NCBI RefSeq assembly: GCF_000511955.1
Contig: NZ_AZSU01000006.1
Span: forward strand, 200,720 to 264,719
Direction: 5' to 3'
Source of the DNA: [Clostridium] ultunense DSM 10521
GTDB lineage: Bacteria; Bacillota; Clostridia; Tissierellales; Tepidimicrobiaceae
DNA: 64,000 bases
Part shown: positions 1-9,021 of the stretch, one piece after another
Layout: the number at the start of each line of letters is the position of its first letter
Numbering within the stretch: the stretch's first letter is position 1
Made by a program: the position numbers and the translations under genes
Notes under the pieces: generated by a model
The model's input: the letters and a program-made list of their open reading frames with translations, nothing else
Database searches by the model: none
Told to the model about the DNA's origin: nothing

Positions 1-272
1 CCCTAGGAAAGCTATTAGCTTTAAGAGCAAGTGGTAATCTTTATGAGACATTGGATTCATTATTTGATGATACGATCACCGATGATAAATTAGAAGAGGT
101 AGTAGAACAGGTTGTGCAGCTATCAGCTGCAGAGGTCAATAAGAAACCTAAGGATAGTGGTATATATCCTATAAAGAAGGCTCCTATGCCTTTTGAAGGG
201 CAACCAATGACATTTGGTAGGAAAGCCATTAGGGATCTAACAAAAAACCGTGTTGAACTTATTTTAAGATAA
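1..272 (+). CDS. C-terminal part of an unidentified protein, cut by window start
   Basis: The reading frame is open from the first bases of the window and closes with TAA at 270-272, so this is the last roughly 90 residues of a longer protein. An internal TTG at 51 could be mistaken for a start, but the frame runs through it without a ribosome binding site. The tail is acidic in the middle and ends in a basic stretch (GRKAIRDLTKNRVELILR). I do not recognise the family, and no membrane segment is visible in this part. Confidence 0.5.
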   Translation, partial: LGKLLALRASGNLYETLDSLFDDTITDDKLEEVVEQVVQLSAAEVNKKPKDSGIYPIKKAPMPFEGQPMTFGRKAIRDLTKNRVELILR

Positions 273-298
273 GATAGGTTATCTTCCGAAGGGGTAGT

Positions 299-433
299 AT
301 GCCTAATTTTAGCTATAATATCGCTAAAAAGAAAAGAAAACATGAAAAAGAAAAGAAAAACTATAAATATAAAATCATGACCCCAAAGATAGACTTCGTT
401 GTCAAGTCCGTAACGAAGTGGAGTGCATTTTAG
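299..433 (+). CDS. Small lysine-rich hypothetical ORF (44 aa)
   Basis: An ATG at 299 follows the purine-rich AAGGGG, and the frame runs to TAG at 431-433. The product is very basic, with a KKKRKHEKEKK stretch. It sits 26 bp after the preceding gene and could be cotranscribed. No family is recognised. It may be a remnant rather than a functional gene, because the DNA just downstream looks degraded. Confidence 0.3.
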   Translation: MPNFSYNIAKKKRKHEKEKKNYKYKIMTPKIDFVVKSVTKWSAF

Positions 434-435
434 GC

Positions 436-555
436 TTGACAACTCTGGAAAATGATAAAATTAAAAGTATTTTTCTTGATTATATTGTAACGGTTGATTT
501 CATGAGAAGGAAAGATGCCCACGAATACTTGACACACACCTTTAGTATAAATTAA
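436..555 (+). pseudogene. Possible barstar-family N-terminal remnant
   Basis: A short open frame (TTG at 436 to TAA at 553-555) encodes about 39 residues, including IFLDYIVTVDFMRRKDAHEY. The order 'I-F-L-D', spacer, 'DAHEYL' recalls the N-terminal strand and first helix of barstar-type ribonuclease inhibitors. The expected YYG and NLDAL block is absent after the stop and no ribosome binding site precedes the frame. If the resemblance is real, only a truncated piece survives. It could equally be chance. Confidence 0.25.
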
Positions 556-621
556 TTGAATCGATTCCACTATGATGATAAAATTATATTAACAAAATTT
601 ATCATATATGGAGGTGATACC

Positions 622-921
622 ATGTTCAAGCCTCATGACTATGCCTATCAAATAGAAGTAACGGTAAAGGCCATGTTTAATTGTGATAAATACGATATAG
701 GTGGTATAGTAGATGTAAATTTCATTGAAAGACAACCTTTTATTGCTATAGCTCTAGTGATGGGTAATTTTTATAATAAAGTAGATATTAGCTATAAGGA
801 AAAAATAAATGATTTATTGGGGAAGTATTATTCGGAAATGGGTAAAAGTATATCGGAAATTGGAGAGGAAAAATTTAAAGAAATTATGAAGGATTTTACC
901 AGCATAGTATCTACTATCTAG
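622..921 (+). CDS. Hypothetical protein (99 aa)
   Basis: The ATG at 622 is chosen because GGAGGTG lies just upstream at about 610-616. The frame extends further upstream, but those codons lack a ribosome binding site. The product is a small soluble protein with a hydrophobic core (PFIAIALVMG) and a lysine/glutamate-rich, probably helical C-terminus. No signal peptide or known motif is seen. It lies 50 bp upstream of the M20 amidohydrolase gene on the same strand, so the two may share a transcript. Family unknown. Confidence 0.6.
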   Translation: MFKPHDYAYQIEVTVKAMFNCDKYDIGGIVDVNFIERQPFIAIALVMGNFYNKVDISYKEKINDLLGKYYSEMGKSISEIGEEKFKEIMKDFTSIVSTI

Positions 922-971
922 AAGACAAAATTTTATTCCATATAAAATCATTATTGAAGGAGTATTCATAA

Positions 972-2162
972 ATGAAATGTAGGGAAACTATAATAGAAAA
1001 AATTGATAGTATAGAAAGAGAATTAATACAGTTAAGCAATAAAATCCACGAGAAACCTGAATTAGCCTTTGAGGAGTTTAGTGCAGTAGAAAATATAACT
1101 GCTGTACTAGAAAGACATGGCTTTACTATTGAAAAGGGGATAGGAGGATTGGAAACTGCCTTTAGAGGAGAGTATCATGGAAAGAATAAAGAGCCTACAG
1201 TAGCCTTTTTAGCAGAATATGATGCTTTACCTGAAATTGGCCATGGTTGTGGCCATAATTTAATAGCTACTATGGCTGTAGGTGCGGCTATTGGCTTAAA
1301 AGAAGTAGCAGAGCATATAAATGGTAGAATTGTCATACTGGGAACACCAGGTGAAGAAGGTGGCGGCGGAAAGATTATAATGTTAGAAAAAGGATGCTTT
1401 GATAATATAGACTATGCTTTAATGATGCATCCCTGTGTAAATAATTTGATTTGTAGGGGAGGATTAGCAACTAGAAGCATTAGGATAGAATACCAGGGTA
1501 AATCAGTCCATTCTTCTTTTCCAGAAGGTGGAATTAATGCTTTGCAAGCTGTAATACAGACCTTCAATATGATAGATCAATTTAGAGCTTTGTTTCCATT
1601 AAAGACCAATATAAACGGTATTATAACTGATGGTGGAGGGGCAGCAAATATAATTCCAGACTATGCTTCTTGTGAATTTTCGGTAAGAGCAGCCACAGCT
1701 AAAGATTTAAATGTAGTTGTAGGATATGTAGAACATATAGTAAAAACGGTAGAAAAATTAATAGGGGTTAAAGGGAAGATAACAAAAGGTCTAATGTATA
1801 CTGAAAGATATCCAAATAGATTTATTGACGAAAGGCTTAAAGAAAATATTGCTGAATTTGGGGTAGATATGGAATATCCAGATCCAAGTATGAAATATGG
1901 AGCATCAGATATAGGGAATGTTAGCCTTAAAATTCCTTCTATCCATTCCTATATAAAAATAGCAGATAAAGGGGTTAATAGTCATTCCATGGATTTTACA
2001 AAGGCTGCTAATAGCCCTAGGGCCCATAAGCAGATGATTAAAGGGGCTAAGGCAATGGCTCTAACTGGGTACGATATATTTGCAGATGAAAATTTAAGAA
2101 GGAATATATATGAAGAATTCACTAATACAGTACCCAAATATAGCCGAGAAGAATTAAGGTAA
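972..2162 (+). CDS. M20-family amidohydrolase (aminobenzoyl-glutamate/acyl-amino-acid hydrolase type)
   Basis: The 396-residue protein has the M20D layout: the metal-binding GHGCGHN motif near residue 94, the acidic PGEEGGGG segment near residue 125, the dimerisation-domain signature GKSVHSSFPEGG around residue 175, and a closing HSMDF block. Members remove acyl or aminobenzoyl groups from amino acids or small peptides using one or two metal ions in the cytoplasm. The sequence resembles the ACY1L2/AbgB branch more than the indole-acetyl-amino-acid hydrolases, but the substrate cannot be fixed from sequence. GAAGGAGT lies ahead of the ATG. A hairpin terminator follows. Confidence 0.85.
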   Translation: MKCRETIIEKIDSIERELIQLSNKIHEKPELAFEEFSAVENITAVLERHGFTIEKGIGGLETAFRGEYHGKNKEPTVAFLAEYDALPEIGHGCGHNLIATMAVGAAIGLKEVAEHINGRIVILGTPGEEGGGGKIIMLEKGCFDNIDYALMMHPCVNNLICRGGLATRSIRIEYQGKSVHSSFPEGGINALQAVIQTFNMIDQFRALFPLKTNINGIITDGGGAANIIPDYASCEFSVRAATAKDLNVVVGYVEHIVKTVEKLIGVKGKITKGLMYTERYPNRFIDERLKENIAEFGVDMEYPDPSMKYGASDIGNVSLKIPSIHSYIKIADKGVNSHSMDFTKAANSPRAHKQMIKGAKAMALTGYDIFADENLRRNIYEEFTNTVPKYSREELR

Positions 2163-2187
2163 TCTTAAAATATGAGAAAATAAAGGT

Positions 2188-2246
2188 AGCACAGAGGTCA
2201 TCTTCGCCATTTAAATATTGCTTAGGGATGGCCTCTGTGCTTTCTT
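2188..2246. terminator. Terminator between convergent genes
   Basis: AGCACAGAGG-T-CATC at 2188-2202 pairs with GATGGCCTCTGTGCT at 2227-2241 with one mismatch, followed by TTTCTT. It lies between the M20 gene and the M16 protease gene, which end toward each other. Confidence 0.7.
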
Positions 2247-2275
2247 GAAAATCTGGAATTACATTATTTTTACTA

Positions 2276-5194
2276 CTATTTCTTCAGCTGTACAAGCTTA
2301 TTAAATAGTTTCTCATTATCCTTAATCATATTTTCATTGCCTAATACACATAGATAATCTTCTTTCATAGCCTTATCAATTAGAGGTATAAAGGCCTTTA
2401 TATCTTCAAGTTTTGTAGCCAAAACTTCATCCCTTGTTTTTTGAATATCTTCTTGAGTTATCTTTGAAATATATCTATTTGTTGCAATCTGCCCCTTCAT
2501 ATGGGGAGTGGTAGCTGGATCTAATTGGCTCATAGTTCCTATTATATAGGTAGTCAATTCTTCTTCATCTATATTTAAACTATCGATATAATCTGCCATT
2601 TTATCATATACCTGAATAGTCCTATCTAAATTTGGGTCCCTATAGGAGAAGGTTACTATATGGCCAGTTCTATCCAATAGAATACCTGCACCATAGGCTC
2701 CACCCTGGGCTCTAATTTTATTGTGAAGATAATCTCTACTCAATATGGTGGATAAAACTCTCATGCTACCATTATAGTTAAATCCTAGTCTCCTAAAATT
2801 ATATCCTTTTGAAACGTATTGGACATTAGCTGAAGATAATATACCTTCATTTAACCTTTCTTCAGCAAAGCCATATTTTATAGGTTGAAAGTCTAGTGTA
2901 TTAAGTTTATCTATTACAATAGGTAAATTAGCCTTTACCAATGAAAAATCATCCTCGTCTCCAGTAAAGCTAAGGATTAAATTATCTGCGCTAAATACCA
3001 TATTATAAACCTTATTCAAATTAGATAAAATTTCTTCACTATTGCTATCAAAAGTTTCAAGTATATCAGATAAGAACCAATAGAAGTCTAGACCTTTTAA
3101 CCTTTCCATATACTTTTTAGAAGGTGAAAAATAGGAGCTAACTCTACTAGCGGCTACCGAGTGTCCTGCATCAAATATGGTCATTTCTATTCGTGATTTC
3201 ATCTGTTGGAATAATTCTTTAATACGTTTCTTATCTTCAATTTTTGATTGAGTAATCAATTCAGAAACAAGCTCCATCATTTTGGTTATATTATCCCCTA
3301 TGGCTTTTCCTTTCACAATAAGTTTAGGATGGTATAATTCATCACTATTCTTTTGGTCGTAACAGGTAACATCAAAGTCTATGCCGCCAGTATGGATGTA
3401 GATTTCATTGGCTAATTGGGAGTAAGGTCTTTTTTTAGTATCTATTTTCCCTAGCAATCCTATCAGTAGATTAATATAAGGGATTAACTTTTCCTCTACC
3501 ATGCTAATATCAAAATAAAAATCTACATAAGCAATTTTACTTGTAAATATATTATGAGACAATATTGTCAACTTATCTTCTTTAATTATCTTCTGAGGAA
3601 TAACTTGGGCTTTTGGTTCTACATCGGCTATGGAGAGTTTAGGGATAGTAGCTTTAGCTTCTTCCGAATCATCGGCAACCTGCATTTCCTTTAGTTTATT
3701 ATTTTCCTCAATTAATTCTTTAATTTCCTCTGGGCTTAAAGATTTTTTATATTCATCCAATTTTCCTTCCATAATTCTCTGTTTTTCTTCTCCTAACCCT
3801 TTCTTTGGTTCAATTATTACTAAAGAACTATGAGGATTGTTGATTATTCGCTCTTTAATGAAATTTTCAAAATAACTAGTGTCCATATTGGATTTTAGCT
3901 TATTTAAAGTCTTATCAAATTGTAAATGGACTAAAGGATCCCCATCATATAGCCAACTATCTAAAGATATCATATTATAGACAATACCTTTAGTTGGAAA
4001 TTTGGATGCTTCTCTAAGGTCATATTCAACTATATTTATACAGGCTTCTATTAGTTTTCTATCTATTCCATTTTCAACTAAATTATTTAATGTTTCAAAA
4101 ATTACCTTTTCAAACTGTGCCTTTTTATCTGGAGAAGTATTTTTAGCAACTACACCAAAGCTAGGCTGTAGTCCTCCGGAGCTAACGGGAAAAATATCTT
4201 CCCCTATGCCCTCATCTAGTAAAGCTTTTTTTAATGGTGCTGCTTCCGATTCTACTAGCAACTGGCTTAGTATACTAGTCATAAGATAGATTTCTGGGTC
4301 TGTATTTTCTCCTAATACGAAGTTCAAGCTTAGATAGCTGCGATTTTCATCATTTTCTTCACTGGAAATAGGATAATAATCTACTATTTCGTTTCTTGAG
4401 GTAAAAGGTTTTTGAATTCCAATAGTTGAATGGATTTCGGCTTTATCAAAATTGGATAGATAATTTTCATCTATATGTTTAAGTTGTTTTTCAACATTTC
4501 CATTGCCATATAGATATATATAGCTATTAGATGGATGGTAGAACCTTCTATGAAAATCTAAAAAATCTTCATAGCTAAGTTCAGGAATTATATCTGGATT
4601 TCCACCAGAGGAATATTGATAACAAGTATCTGGATACAAGGATTTACCTATATTTTCTCCCAATATCCTTTCTGGAGAAGAATAGGCTCCTTGCATTTCA
4701 TTATAGACTACTCCTTTATATCTAATATTTTCTTCTTCATCAAATATTTCATGATGCCACCCTTCTTGCATAAAAATTTCAGGTATTTCATAAATTTTAG
4801 GATAAAATACTGCATCTAAATAGACATCCATTAAGTTGAAAAAGTCCTTTTCATTTCTGCTGGCTACAGGGTAAAGGGTTTTATCGCTAAAAGTCATGGC
4901 GTTTAAGAAGGTCTGTAAAGAACCTTTCACCATATCCATAAAGGGTTCTTTTGTAATATATTTTCTAGAACCAGATAGAACACAATGTTCTATAATATGG
5001 GGAACCCCTGTACTATCTGATGGAGGAGTTCTAAACCCTATGGAAAACACCTTATTATGGTCATCATTTTCTAAATGTAGTAGTTTTGCTCCAGTTTTTT
5101 CATGTATGAATATCCTTGCTATAGATTGAATTTCTTTAACTTCAGTTTCTTCTATTAGCTTAAATCCATAATAAATATTACCTAATTTAAACAT
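2276..5194 (-). CDS. M16C presequence-protease-like metalloendopeptidase (972 aa)
   Basis: This is a large zinc peptidase of the PreP/falcilysin/Cym1 branch of M16. The inverted zinc motif HIIEH is at residues 66-70 in the expected N-terminal position, and the downstream GVVYNEMQGAYSSPE block supplies the distal glutamate. The length of 972 residues fits the fused two-half architecture of PreP-type enzymes rather than the 400-residue processing peptidases. It probably degrades short peptides in the cytoplasm, as no signal peptide is present. The start is set by GAAAAGGAGG directly upstream. It is transcribed divergently from recQ across a 222-bp gap. Confidence 0.88.
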   Translation of the reverse strand: MFKLGNIYYGFKLIEETEVKEIQSIARIFIHEKTGAKLLHLENDDHNKVFSIGFRTPPSDSTGVPHIIEHCVLSGSRKYITKEPFMDMVKGSLQTFLNAMTFSDKTLYPVASRNEKDFFNLMDVYLDAVFYPKIYEIPEIFMQEGWHHEIFDEEENIRYKGVVYNEMQGAYSSPERILGENIGKSLYPDTCYQYSSGGNPDIIPELSYEDFLDFHRRFYHPSNSYIYLYGNGNVEKQLKHIDENYLSNFDKAEIHSTIGIQKPFTSRNEIVDYYPISSEENDENRSYLSLNFVLGENTDPEIYLMTSILSQLLVESEAAPLKKALLDEGIGEDIFPVSSGGLQPSFGVVAKNTSPDKKAQFEKVIFETLNNLVENGIDRKLIEACINIVEYDLREASKFPTKGIVYNMISLDSWLYDGDPLVHLQFDKTLNKLKSNMDTSYFENFIKERIINNPHSSLVIIEPKKGLGEEKQRIMEGKLDEYKKSLSPEEIKELIEENNKLKEMQVADDSEEAKATIPKLSIADVEPKAQVIPQKIIKEDKLTILSHNIFTSKIAYVDFYFDISMVEEKLIPYINLLIGLLGKIDTKKRPYSQLANEIYIHTGGIDFDVTCYDQKNSDELYHPKLIVKGKAIGDNITKMMELVSELITQSKIEDKKRIKELFQQMKSRIEMTIFDAGHSVAASRVSSYFSPSKKYMERLKGLDFYWFLSDILETFDSNSEEILSNLNKVYNMVFSADNLILSFTGDEDDFSLVKANLPIVIDKLNTLDFQPIKYGFAEERLNEGILSSANVQYVSKGYNFRRLGFNYNGSMRVLSTILSRDYLHNKIRAQGGAYGAGILLDRTGHIVTFSYRDPNLDRTIQVYDKMADYIDSLNIDEEELTTYIIGTMSQLDPATTPHMKGQIATNRYISKITQEDIQKTRDEVLATKLEDIKAFIPLIDKAMKEDYLCVLGNENMIKDNEKLFNKLVQLKK

Positions 5195-5351
5195 GGCTTC
5201 CTCCTTTTCATTATTTCAATATCCGAAATATTATCGATTTAAATTAAAGATATCATTAATTAATTGTTTAATCAACTTTAGTATACTATTATTTTCTAAT
5301 TTTATCCGATAAAAGTTTTCTCTCTACTTTAGTTATAGCAGTCATCTCTAT

Positions 5352-5381
5352 TTAACTAAACTATGTTATATATGTTATAAT
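5352..5381 (+). promoter_or_regulatory. Probable sigma-A promoter of recQ
   Basis: A good -10 TATAAT at 5376-5381 stands 35 bp before the recQ start. The best -35 is a poor TTAACT at 5352-5357 with 18-bp spacing. The rest of the 5195-5416 divergent gap is AT-rich with no further clear signal. Confidence 0.4.
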
Positions 5382-5416
5382 AGAAAGTAAACTATTTATA
5401 AATTAGGAGTTTTAAA

Positions 5417-7585
5417 ATGGATATTTATAAGGGATTAAAGAATATTTTTGGGTTTAATGAGTTTAAAAAAGGTCAAAAGATTTTAATAGAAGGGACTTTA
5501 GAAGGTAAAGATGTATTAGGGGTAATGCCTACTGGTGGAGGTAAATCCCTTTGTTATCAATTGCCTGCTGTTTTAATGGAAGGGATAACTATAGTTATTT
5601 CACCTTTGATTTCCCTTATGAAGGACCAAGTAGATTCATTAGAGGAGATGGGAATACCTGCAACCTTTATAAACAGTACCCTTAGTGATAGAGAATTCAA
5701 TATTAGGTTACAGGATATAAAGGCAAAAAAATATAAAATCTTATATATAGCTCCAGAGCGGTTAAATACATATCTATTTTTAAATTTAGTAAAGAGCATT
5801 CATATCTCCATGGTTGCAGTAGATGAAGCTCATTGTATAAGTCAATGGGGTCATGATTTTAGACCTAGTTATCTTGAAATACCTAAATTTATTAATTCTT
5901 TAGATAACAGACCAGTTGTTTCCGCCTATACAGCTACTGCCACTAGAGAAATAGTAGAGGAAATTAAAACCTTATTAGGATTAAGAGATCCTATAGTATC
6001 TATAATAGGTTTCGATAGGCCTAATCTATTCTATCAGGTCATAAAGGTAAGGGACAAATTTAAATATTTAATAGATTATTTGGAAGAAAATTTCCGAGAG
6101 GAATCAGGGATAATCTATTGTGCTACTAGAAAAACCGTAGGATCTTTGACAGAGAAATTAATAGAAAAGGGTATATCTGCCGTAAGTTACCATGGAGGTA
6201 TGGACTCTAACACTAGACAAAAAAATCAAGATGATTTCATATATAATAAAGTCAGGGTTATCGTTGCTACTAATGCCTTTGGACTAGGTATAGATAAACC
6301 AGATATTAGGTTTGTAATCCATTATAATATGCCTAAAAATATGGAAGCCTATTACCAAGAAGCAGGCAGGGCTGGTAGAGACGGTGAAGCTAGTGATTGT
6401 ATACTCCTTTACTCTCCTGGGGATATAGTTAAACAGAAGTTTTTAATTCAGAGTAGCACCTTTTCTCAGGAAAGGGAGACTATGTTATATAAAAATCTTC
6501 AATATTTGATAGACTATTGTAATACTAACAAATGTCTGCGAAATAGTATATTGAAGTATTTTGGAGAGGAAATAGAAGATGAAAAATGTGATAATTGTGG
6601 GAACTGCTTAAGTCAATCGGAGATGGTAGATATTACAATAGAAGCCCAGAAGATCCTTTCTTGTATATATAGGGTAAGGGAAAGATATGGAGCTACTATG
6701 ATAACTCAGATTTTAAAAGGGTCTAAAGGGAAGCGGATATTGGAATTAGGTTTAGACAATCTATCTACCTATGGGATTATGAAGGAATATACAGAACCAG
6801 CTTTAAAGGAGATTATTATGACCTTGGTAGCCATGGATTATATCCATATGACAGCAGACAAATATCCCGTTTTAAAATTGACATCAGCTTCCATTCCAGT
6901 ATTAAAGGGAGACGTGAAAGTATACCATAAGAAAGAACTATTAGAATCAAAACAAATTACTAGGAAAAGGACCTTGGATTTAGAGTATATAGATGAAAAT
7001 TACGATAAAAAATTGTTTGCCAAGTTAAGGGAACTTAGGTATAGATTAGCTCAACAAAAGGGTGTAGCTCCATTTATAATATTCCATGATTCCACTTTAA
7101 AGGAAATGGCCACTTACTTTCCCAAGGATAAGGAAGAATTTTTAAGGATAAAAGGTATAGGTTTAAAGAAATATGAGAACTATGGGGAAGATTTTATCAA
7201 TATAATTAGGGATTATTTGGATAGGAATAACATGGACATTTCTAATATTAAAAGAGTGGAGATAGAGAAATCACTAAAAGTAGAATCTATAGACAGGTAT
7301 GAGGAAACTTATAACTGTTATTTAGAAGGCCTTTCCTTAGAGGAGATTGCAAAAATAAGGAATTTTACTCCTAATACTATAATCAAGCATTTGGAAAGGT
7401 GTGAGAAGAGGGGAAAAACAGTGGATTGGTCTAGGTTTATAGATGATCCAGCCAAGGAAGAAAAGATACTAAAGGCCATAGACCAGGTAGGCTTGGAAAG
7501 ATTGAGGCCTATTAAGGAAATATTGCCAGAAGAAATAAGCTATGAAGATATACGGATTATAATAATTAAAAATAGATTAAAATAA
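5417..7585 (+). CDS. recQ: ATP-dependent DNA helicase RecQ
   Basis: The 722-residue superfamily 2 helicase shows Walker A (TGGGKS near residues 39-44), the DEAH box (residues 136-139) within VDEAHCISQWGHDFRPSY, and motif VI QEAGRAGRDG. It continues with four zinc-binding cysteines (CNTNKC, then CDNCGNC), a winged-helix RQC region, an HRDC domain (LAQQKGVAPFIIF onward), and an extra C-terminal helix-turn-helix segment of the RQC-helicase C-terminal type. It unwinds DNA 3'-5' in recombination and repair. TTAGGAG precedes the ATG. The gene is intact and converges on murF. Confidence 0.95.
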   Translation: MDIYKGLKNIFGFNEFKKGQKILIEGTLEGKDVLGVMPTGGGKSLCYQLPAVLMEGITIVISPLISLMKDQVDSLEEMGIPATFINSTLSDREFNIRLQDIKAKKYKILYIAPERLNTYLFLNLVKSIHISMVAVDEAHCISQWGHDFRPSYLEIPKFINSLDNRPVVSAYTATATREIVEEIKTLLGLRDPIVSIIGFDRPNLFYQVIKVRDKFKYLIDYLEENFREESGIIYCATRKTVGSLTEKLIEKGISAVSYHGGMDSNTRQKNQDDFIYNKVRVIVATNAFGLGIDKPDIRFVIHYNMPKNMEAYYQEAGRAGRDGEASDCILLYSPGDIVKQKFLIQSSTFSQERETMLYKNLQYLIDYCNTNKCLRNSILKYFGEEIEDEKCDNCGNCLSQSEMVDITIEAQKILSCIYRVRERYGATMITQILKGSKGKRILELGLDNLSTYGIMKEYTEPALKEIIMTLVAMDYIHMTADKYPVLKLTSASIPVLKGDVKVYHKKELLESKQITRKRTLDLEYIDENYDKKLFAKLRELRYRLAQQKGVAPFIIFHDSTLKEMATYFPKDKEEFLRIKGIGLKKYENYGEDFINIIRDYLDRNNMDISNIKRVEIEKSLKVESIDRYEETYNCYLEGLSLEEIAKIRNFTPNTIIKHLERCEKRGKTVDWSRFIDDPAKEEKILKAIDQVGLERLRPIKEILPEEISYEDIRIIIIKNRLK

Positions 7586-7612
7586 GGTGTGAAGGATTGT
7601 CCTCCACATCTT
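7584..7612. terminator. Shared terminator between recQ and murF
   Basis: AAGGTGTGAAGGA and TCCTCCACATCTT form a near-continuous stem with a 3-base loop. It sits between the ends of two convergent genes and could serve both strands. Confidence 0.6.
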
Positions 7613-7614
7613 AT

Positions 7615-9021
7615 TTATATGACTTGATTTTTAGGCAATATTACTTCCTCTTTTAATTTATCCACTACTTCCTCTAACTCTAAAGGTCTAGAAGCTTTTA
7701 CTAATATTATGGATTTAGGTTTAATGACCTTTTTTAATCTTTTAATTAATTGAGACTTATTTACACAGGATATTATCCTATCTTTTTCAAACTTTATCTT
7801 AGCAGTTTTAGCTATATATTCGGCAAAGGGTCCAATGGTAAATAAATAATCAATTTTTTCTGGGTCTATTTTTTTACCTATATCCTCATGCATTGCTATT
7901 TCATCTTCACCTAATCCTAACATATCCCCTAATACTGCTATTTTTTGACTGTATTGATCCATATGGTAAAGGGTATCTAAGGCTGCTAATACACTTGAAG
8001 GATTGGATTTATAGGAATCATTTAATATGGTGAAACCTTCTGCATATACTAACTCATTCCTCATTCCCGTTTTTTCAACATGGTATAAACCTTCTCTTAT
8101 TAGATTGAATGGGATATCAAAATACCTAGCCACTGCTATGGCTGCAGTAGCATTATACATATTGTGTTTTCCTAGCATCGGTAGGAAAAAATCTTCCTCG
8201 TCTGGTTTTTTCAGCTTAAAGGAAATACCATTTTCATCAACTAATCCTAGTTCACATTGGTAGTCGTTTGGTTCTTCTATTCCATAGGTAGTGATTTTCT
8301 GTTCTATTACCATATCCTTTATTATCTTTTTTAGTATTGGGTCATCACCCCAGTATATGAATAATCCATCCTTAGACAACCCTTCCAATATTTCTAGCTT
8401 TGCTTTGGCAATGTTTTCTGGAGTTTTTAAATCCTCTAAATGGGCTTCACCAATATTGGTTATAATGGCTACGTCTGGCTTAGCTATAGAGGTAAGTACG
8501 GATATTTCCCCAAATTTATCCGTTCCCATTTCCACTACAGAAACTTCAGTGTCTTCATCTAATTCTAATAGGGTAAGGGGTGCACCTATAAGGTTATTGT
8601 AGTTGCCTTTAGTCTTTTTTGTTTTGTATTTAGTACTCAATATACTGGCTATAATGTCCTTAGTAGTGGTTTTGCCGTTGCTACCTGTTATGCCAATTAC
8701 TTTTACATTTAACTGTTCCCTATATTCTTTAGCCAATTGTTGAAGAGCTATTAGAGTATCTTCTACTAAAATAAAGGGAAAGTCCAATTCAGGTATAGGC
8801 TGACTTTTGTCCCATAATGAGGCTATAGCACCTTTTTTTATGGCTTGTTCTATAAAACTATGTCCATTGAAGTTTTCACCTATTAAGGGTATGAACAACT
8901 GGCCTTTTCCAATAGTTCTCGAGTCGGTAGATACCCCTTCTATATAAATGTCTTCATACTCCCTTTTTAAACCTAAACCTTTAACCATTAATTCTATATC
9001 TTTTAATTTACGTTTTATCAT
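7615..9021 (-). CDS. murF: UDP-N-acetylmuramoyl-tripeptide--D-alanyl-D-alanine ligase MurF
   Basis: The 468-residue Mur ligase has the ATP-binding loop GITGSNGKTTTKD at about residues 110-121, the N-terminal STDSR substrate motif, EMGTDKFGEI, and a final ligase domain with KASRPLELEEVV. It adds the D-Ala-D-Ala dipeptide to the UDP-muramyl tripeptide in the cytoplasm, the last soluble step of peptidoglycan precursor synthesis. Its start overlaps the end of ddl by four bases (ATGA), so the enzyme that makes the dipeptide and the one that uses it are translationally coupled. Confidence 0.95.
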   Translation of the reverse strand: MIKRKLKDIELMVKGLGLKREYEDIYIEGVSTDSRTIGKGQLFIPLIGENFNGHSFIEQAIKKGAIASLWDKSQPIPELDFPFILVEDTLIALQQLAKEYREQLNVKVIGITGSNGKTTTKDIIASILSTKYKTKKTKGNYNNLIGAPLTLLELDEDTEVSVVEMGTDKFGEISVLTSIAKPDVAIITNIGEAHLEDLKTPENIAKAKLEILEGLSKDGLFIYWGDDPILKKIIKDMVIEQKITTYGIEEPNDYQCELGLVDENGISFKLKKPDEEDFFLPMLGKHNMYNATAAIAVARYFDIPFNLIREGLYHVEKTGMRNELVYAEGFTILNDSYKSNPSSVLAALDTLYHMDQYSQKIAVLGDMLGLGEDEIAMHEDIGKKIDPEKIDYLFTIGPFAEYIAKTAKIKFEKDRIISCVNKSQLIKRLKKVIKPKSIILVKASRPLELEEVVDKLKEEVILPKNQVI

